Assembly: GCA_910584215.1 (NCBI GenBank)
Contig: CAJTYI010000001.1
Location: 33,036 to 97,035 of the forward strand
Direction of reading: 5' to 3'
From: an uncultured Roseburia sp.
Lineage (GTDB): Bacteria; Bacillota; Clostridia; Lachnospirales; Lachnospiraceae
DNA length: 64,000 bases
The notes beneath the pieces are model-generated. The model had not been told where the DNA came from. It saw only the letters and a program-made list of their open reading frames with translations, and did not search any database. The translations under genes and the position numbers were made by a program. This document shows, in pieces, positions 63,759 to 64,000 of this stretch; the first letter of the stretch is position 1, and each line of letters starts with the position of its first letter.

Positions 63759-64000
63759 ATGATGAGACAAAAAGAGATAGCGTTCCGGTCATTGGAGCAA
63801 AATAAGCATACGTTGTCAGAGCTGTTGCTCGAACGGCAGATTTTTCTTGACGCCCCCTGCGGCGGCAAGGGCGTCTGCGGCAGGTGTAAGGTTCGGTTTT
63901 TAGAGGGGGCGCCGGAGGCTGTAAAGCGGGAGCAGGAGGTTTTGACGCCTGGGGAGCTGGCGGCGGGGTATCGTCTGGCGTGCCAGACGATACCCTGCCG
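63759..64000 (+). CDS. 2Fe-2S ferredoxin-domain protein, corrinoid-activator type (partial)
   Basis: The start of a gene that runs past the window end. It reads MMRQKEIAFRSLEQNKHTLS, then LDAPCGGKGVCGRCKVRF and YRLACQT, giving the plant-type 2Fe-2S motif C-x5-C-x2-C with the fourth Cys later. Proteins of this start are usually RACo/RamA-like activators of corrinoid proteins, with a DUF4445/ASKHA ATPase after the ferredoxin domain. The ATG at 63759 or 63762 could be used. Only 80 codons are visible. Confidence 0.75.
   Translation, partial: MMRQKEIAFRSLEQNKHTLSELLLERQIFLDAPCGGKGVCGRCKVRFLEGAPEAVKREQEVLTPGELAAGYRLACQTIPC

Overview
The window reads as a chromosome segment of an anaerobic Clostridia bacterium, most likely Lachnospiraceae. 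Supporting signs are the order polA–coaE–large FtsA-like gene, the tmcAL–ackA–DUF177–rpmF neighbourhood, a split purine pathway end (PurO-type cyclohydrolase plus stand-alone AICAR transformylase), a four-subunit 2-oxoacid:ferredoxin oxidoreductase, and GH36/GH127 glycosidases for plant or host glycans. Base composition looks near 50% GC except for an AT-rich island at about 31.8–37.8 kb. I saw no rRNA, tRNA, CRISPR array, transposase or phage gene.

Layout: 0–9.1 kb (+) is housekeeping: polA end, coaE, FtsA-like protein, WalJ-type hydrolase, ACT protein, DUF711 protein, purO, purH. tmcAL (−) converges at 9.1–10.5 kb. A 60-residue protein, ackA, DUF177 and rpmF follow to 13.0 kb, then purL, a lipoprotein with a structured leader, a DUF4474 plus metallophosphoesterase pair, the oxidoreductase operon (20.9–24.1 kb), maf carrying an in-frame palindromic repeat, a PrsA-like lipoprotein, a MATE exporter, uppP, an ABC-F ATPase and a stand-alone receiver (31.3 kb).

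32.0–37.7 kb holds the most interesting unit: a 1434-residue HD plus GHKL-ATPase protein, an ImmA/IrrE-like protein whose HExxH motif has become NAVGR, and a two-helix SLATT/DUF4231 membrane protein. They are tightly spaced behind one strong extended -10 promoter. The set looks like an undescribed conflict or stress-signalling system. After it come three minus-strand genes: a DUF134–NifX fusion with a His/Cys tail, a small gene behind a LexA-box-like site, and a YedK/HMCES-type DNA-protein crosslinking enzyme ending in a sliding-clamp-binding peptide. Then come GH36, argS and GH127.

46.7–63.7 kb is a large chemosensory and phosphorelay locus with no flagellar genes in view. It has three hybrid kinases, one PAS kinase, an Hpt protein, a receiver with a degenerate HD-GYP domain, CheR, CheB, CheY, CheA, CheW and an MCP with almost no external domain. 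The last kinase is fused to a DegV (fatty-acid-binding-fold) domain. The window ends inside a 2Fe-2S protein of the corrinoid-activator type.

Two copies of a 91-bp three-hairpin repeat (one inside maf, one after the stand-alone receiver gene) and a pair of covarying leader hairpins show that small structured repeats are dispersed in this genome.
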